A stretch of DNA of 37,234 nt, from positions 1-37,234 of the forward strand of contig QQSJ01000054.1 of NCBI GenBank assembly GCA_003602635.1. Reading direction: 5' to 3'. A model generated the notes under the pieces. The model was not told the origin of the DNA, ran no database searches, and saw nothing but the letters and a program-made list of their open reading frames with translations. This stretch comes from Candidatus Poseidoniales archaeon. GTDB taxonomy: Archaea; Thermoplasmatota; Poseidoniia; Poseidoniales; Poseidoniaceae. Shown one piece after another: positions 36,170 through 37,234 of the stretch (within the stretch, counting starts at the first letter, position 1; each line of letters begins with the position of its first letter). A program made the translations under genes and the position numbers.

Positions 36170-36182
36170 GGAGTTGAACACC

Positions 36183-36452
36183 ATGAGCGTAGGCATTGAA
36201 CCGTTGGCAGCGATGGTCCTTCTCGAGATCGAGAAGGCCCCCGAAACGACCGCAGGAGGGCTTTTGCTCCCCGAAGAAGCACGCGACGCGATGAACGTCG
36301 GTCGTGTGTTGGCCGTTGGCCCTGACGCGGAGCACGTCGCTGAAGGTGACCGCGTCATTTACCGAAACTACTCAGGAACCACCATCGAATGGCTCGGCAT
36401 CGAATACCTCCTCATCAAGGAGGAAGACCTCCAAGCGAAGGTGACGAACTGA
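36183..36452 (+). CDS. groES: Co-chaperonin GroES (group I)
   Basis: MSVGIEPLAAMVLLEIEKAPETTAGGLLLPEEARDAMNVGRVLAVGPDAEHVAEGDRVIYRNYSGTTIEWLGIEYLLIKEEDLQAKV; mobile loop and roof pattern of Cpn10, immediately upstream of groEL. Confidence 0.92.
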   Translation: MSVGIEPLAAMVLLEIEKAPETTAGGLLLPEEARDAMNVGRVLAVGPDAEHVAEGDRVIYRNYSGTTIEWLGIEYLLIKEEDLQAKVTN

Positions 36453-36461
36453 GGTGAGATC

Positions 36462-37234
36462 ATGGCGAAGCAAATTGTGTACGGAGACGAAGCGCGAAAC
36501 AAGTTGGTCGAAGGCATCGACGCGGTGGCGAACGCGGTCAAGGTGACCCTTGGTCCAGCCGCCCGCACCGTGGTGCTGGAGAAATCCTGGGGCAGCCCGA
36601 CGATCATCAACGACGGCGTGACCATCGCCAAGGACATCGAACTCGAAGACGCTTTTGCGAACATGGGCGCCAAGCTCATCCAAGAAGTGGCCTCGAAGAC
36701 CCAAGACAACGCCGGTGACGGTACGTCCACGGCCTCCGTGATGACCCAAGCCCTCGTGCACCAAGGCATGCGCAACGTGACCGCAGGCGCCAGCCCCGTG
36801 GCCCTCAAGTCCGGCTTCGATGCGGCCATCACGGCCGTGGTGGAGCACCTCAAGGGCAGCGCCATCGAAGTGGACAGCGGCGACATGATCCGTCAAGTCG
36901 CGACCATCGCGGCCAACAACGACCCCGAGATCGGGGCGCTCATCGCCGAGGCCTTCGACAAGGTCGGACGCGAAGGCGTCATCACCGTCGAGGACTCGAA
37001 GTCCATGGAAACCGAACTCGAAGTCGTCGACGGCATGGAGTTCGACAAGGGCTACGTGTCCCCCTACATGGTGACCGACCAAGAGCGCCGCGAAGCGGTG
37101 CTCGAAGCGCCGCTCGTCCTGATGACCGACCAGAGCATCAACAGCACGCAGGAGCTCATTCCCGTGCTCGAGTACGCCATGCAACAGAAGCGCCCGCTGC
37201 TCATCGTCGCCAAGGACGTCGAGGGCCAAGCCCT
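36462..37234 (+). CDS. groEL: Chaperonin GroEL (group I), partial, runs off window end
   Basis: [93 protein letters not shown]...[34 protein letters not shown]. Confidence 0.97.
   Translation, partial: MAKQIVYGDEARNKLVEGIDAVANAVKVTLGPAARTVVLEKSWGSPTIINDGVTIAKDIELEDAFANMGAKLIQEVASKTQDNAGDGTSTASVMTQALVHQGMRNVTAGASPVALKSGFDAAITAVVEHLKGSAIEVDSGDMIRQVATIAANNDPEIGALIAEAFDKVGREGVITVEDSKSMETELEVVDGMEFDKGYVSPYMVTDQERREAVLEAPLVLMTDQSINSTQELIPVLEYAMQQKRPLLIVAKDVEGQA

Noticed and set aside
36372-37229. 285-aa minus-strand ORF opposite groEL
   Set aside because: Antisense shadow of a clear GroEL reading frame.
1-37234. Defence island, prophage or transposon
   Set aside because: No transposase, integrase, restriction, toxin-antitoxin or phage structural genes and no terminal inverted repeats seen; TerB-like domains alone are not sufficient evidence.

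Overview
The window is a high-GC, gene-dense archaeal chromosome segment. Archaeal markers are DnaG-type primase, 4-phosphopantoate--beta-alanine ligase, a group II chaperonin, a Pcc1-like KEOPS subunit and a PGF-CTERM-like anchor. By overall character it looks like a Thermoplasmatota / marine group II (Poseidoniales)-type genome; that placement is inference, since no database was searched. I support about 40 protein-coding genes. They include a THEP1-like NTPase (partial), tandem TerB-like paralogs, DUF2237, UDP-sugar dehydrogenase and sugar nucleotidyltransferase, an IMDH/ICDH-family dehydrogenase, NadC, exonuclease III, an ArsC-like protein, an SMR transporter, a 1102-aa surface protein with TSP3 repeats, a PQQ-type sugar dehydrogenase beside a blue-copper protein, enolase, an Lrp/AsnC regulator, a MIP channel, a peroxiredoxin-like protein, a TPR protein, an 878-aa coiled-coil protein, DnaG, MobA-like, PurN, PurH, thermosome, Pcc1, HflX, and GroES plus partial GroEL. 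The items most worth a second look are: (1) a divergent group II chaperonin lying about 3 kb from a bacterial-type groES-groEL operon; (2) a perfect 18-bp palindrome just upstream of groES; (3) an uncharacterised degenerate W-x(n)-G-[WFY] repeat in the 878-aa coiled-coil protein, which is divergent from a TPR protein; (4) a PGF-CTERM-like cupredoxin next to an exported sugar dehydrogenase; and (5) an RGG-type N-terminal extension on DnaG. I found no CRISPR array, rRNA, convincing tRNA or transposon.
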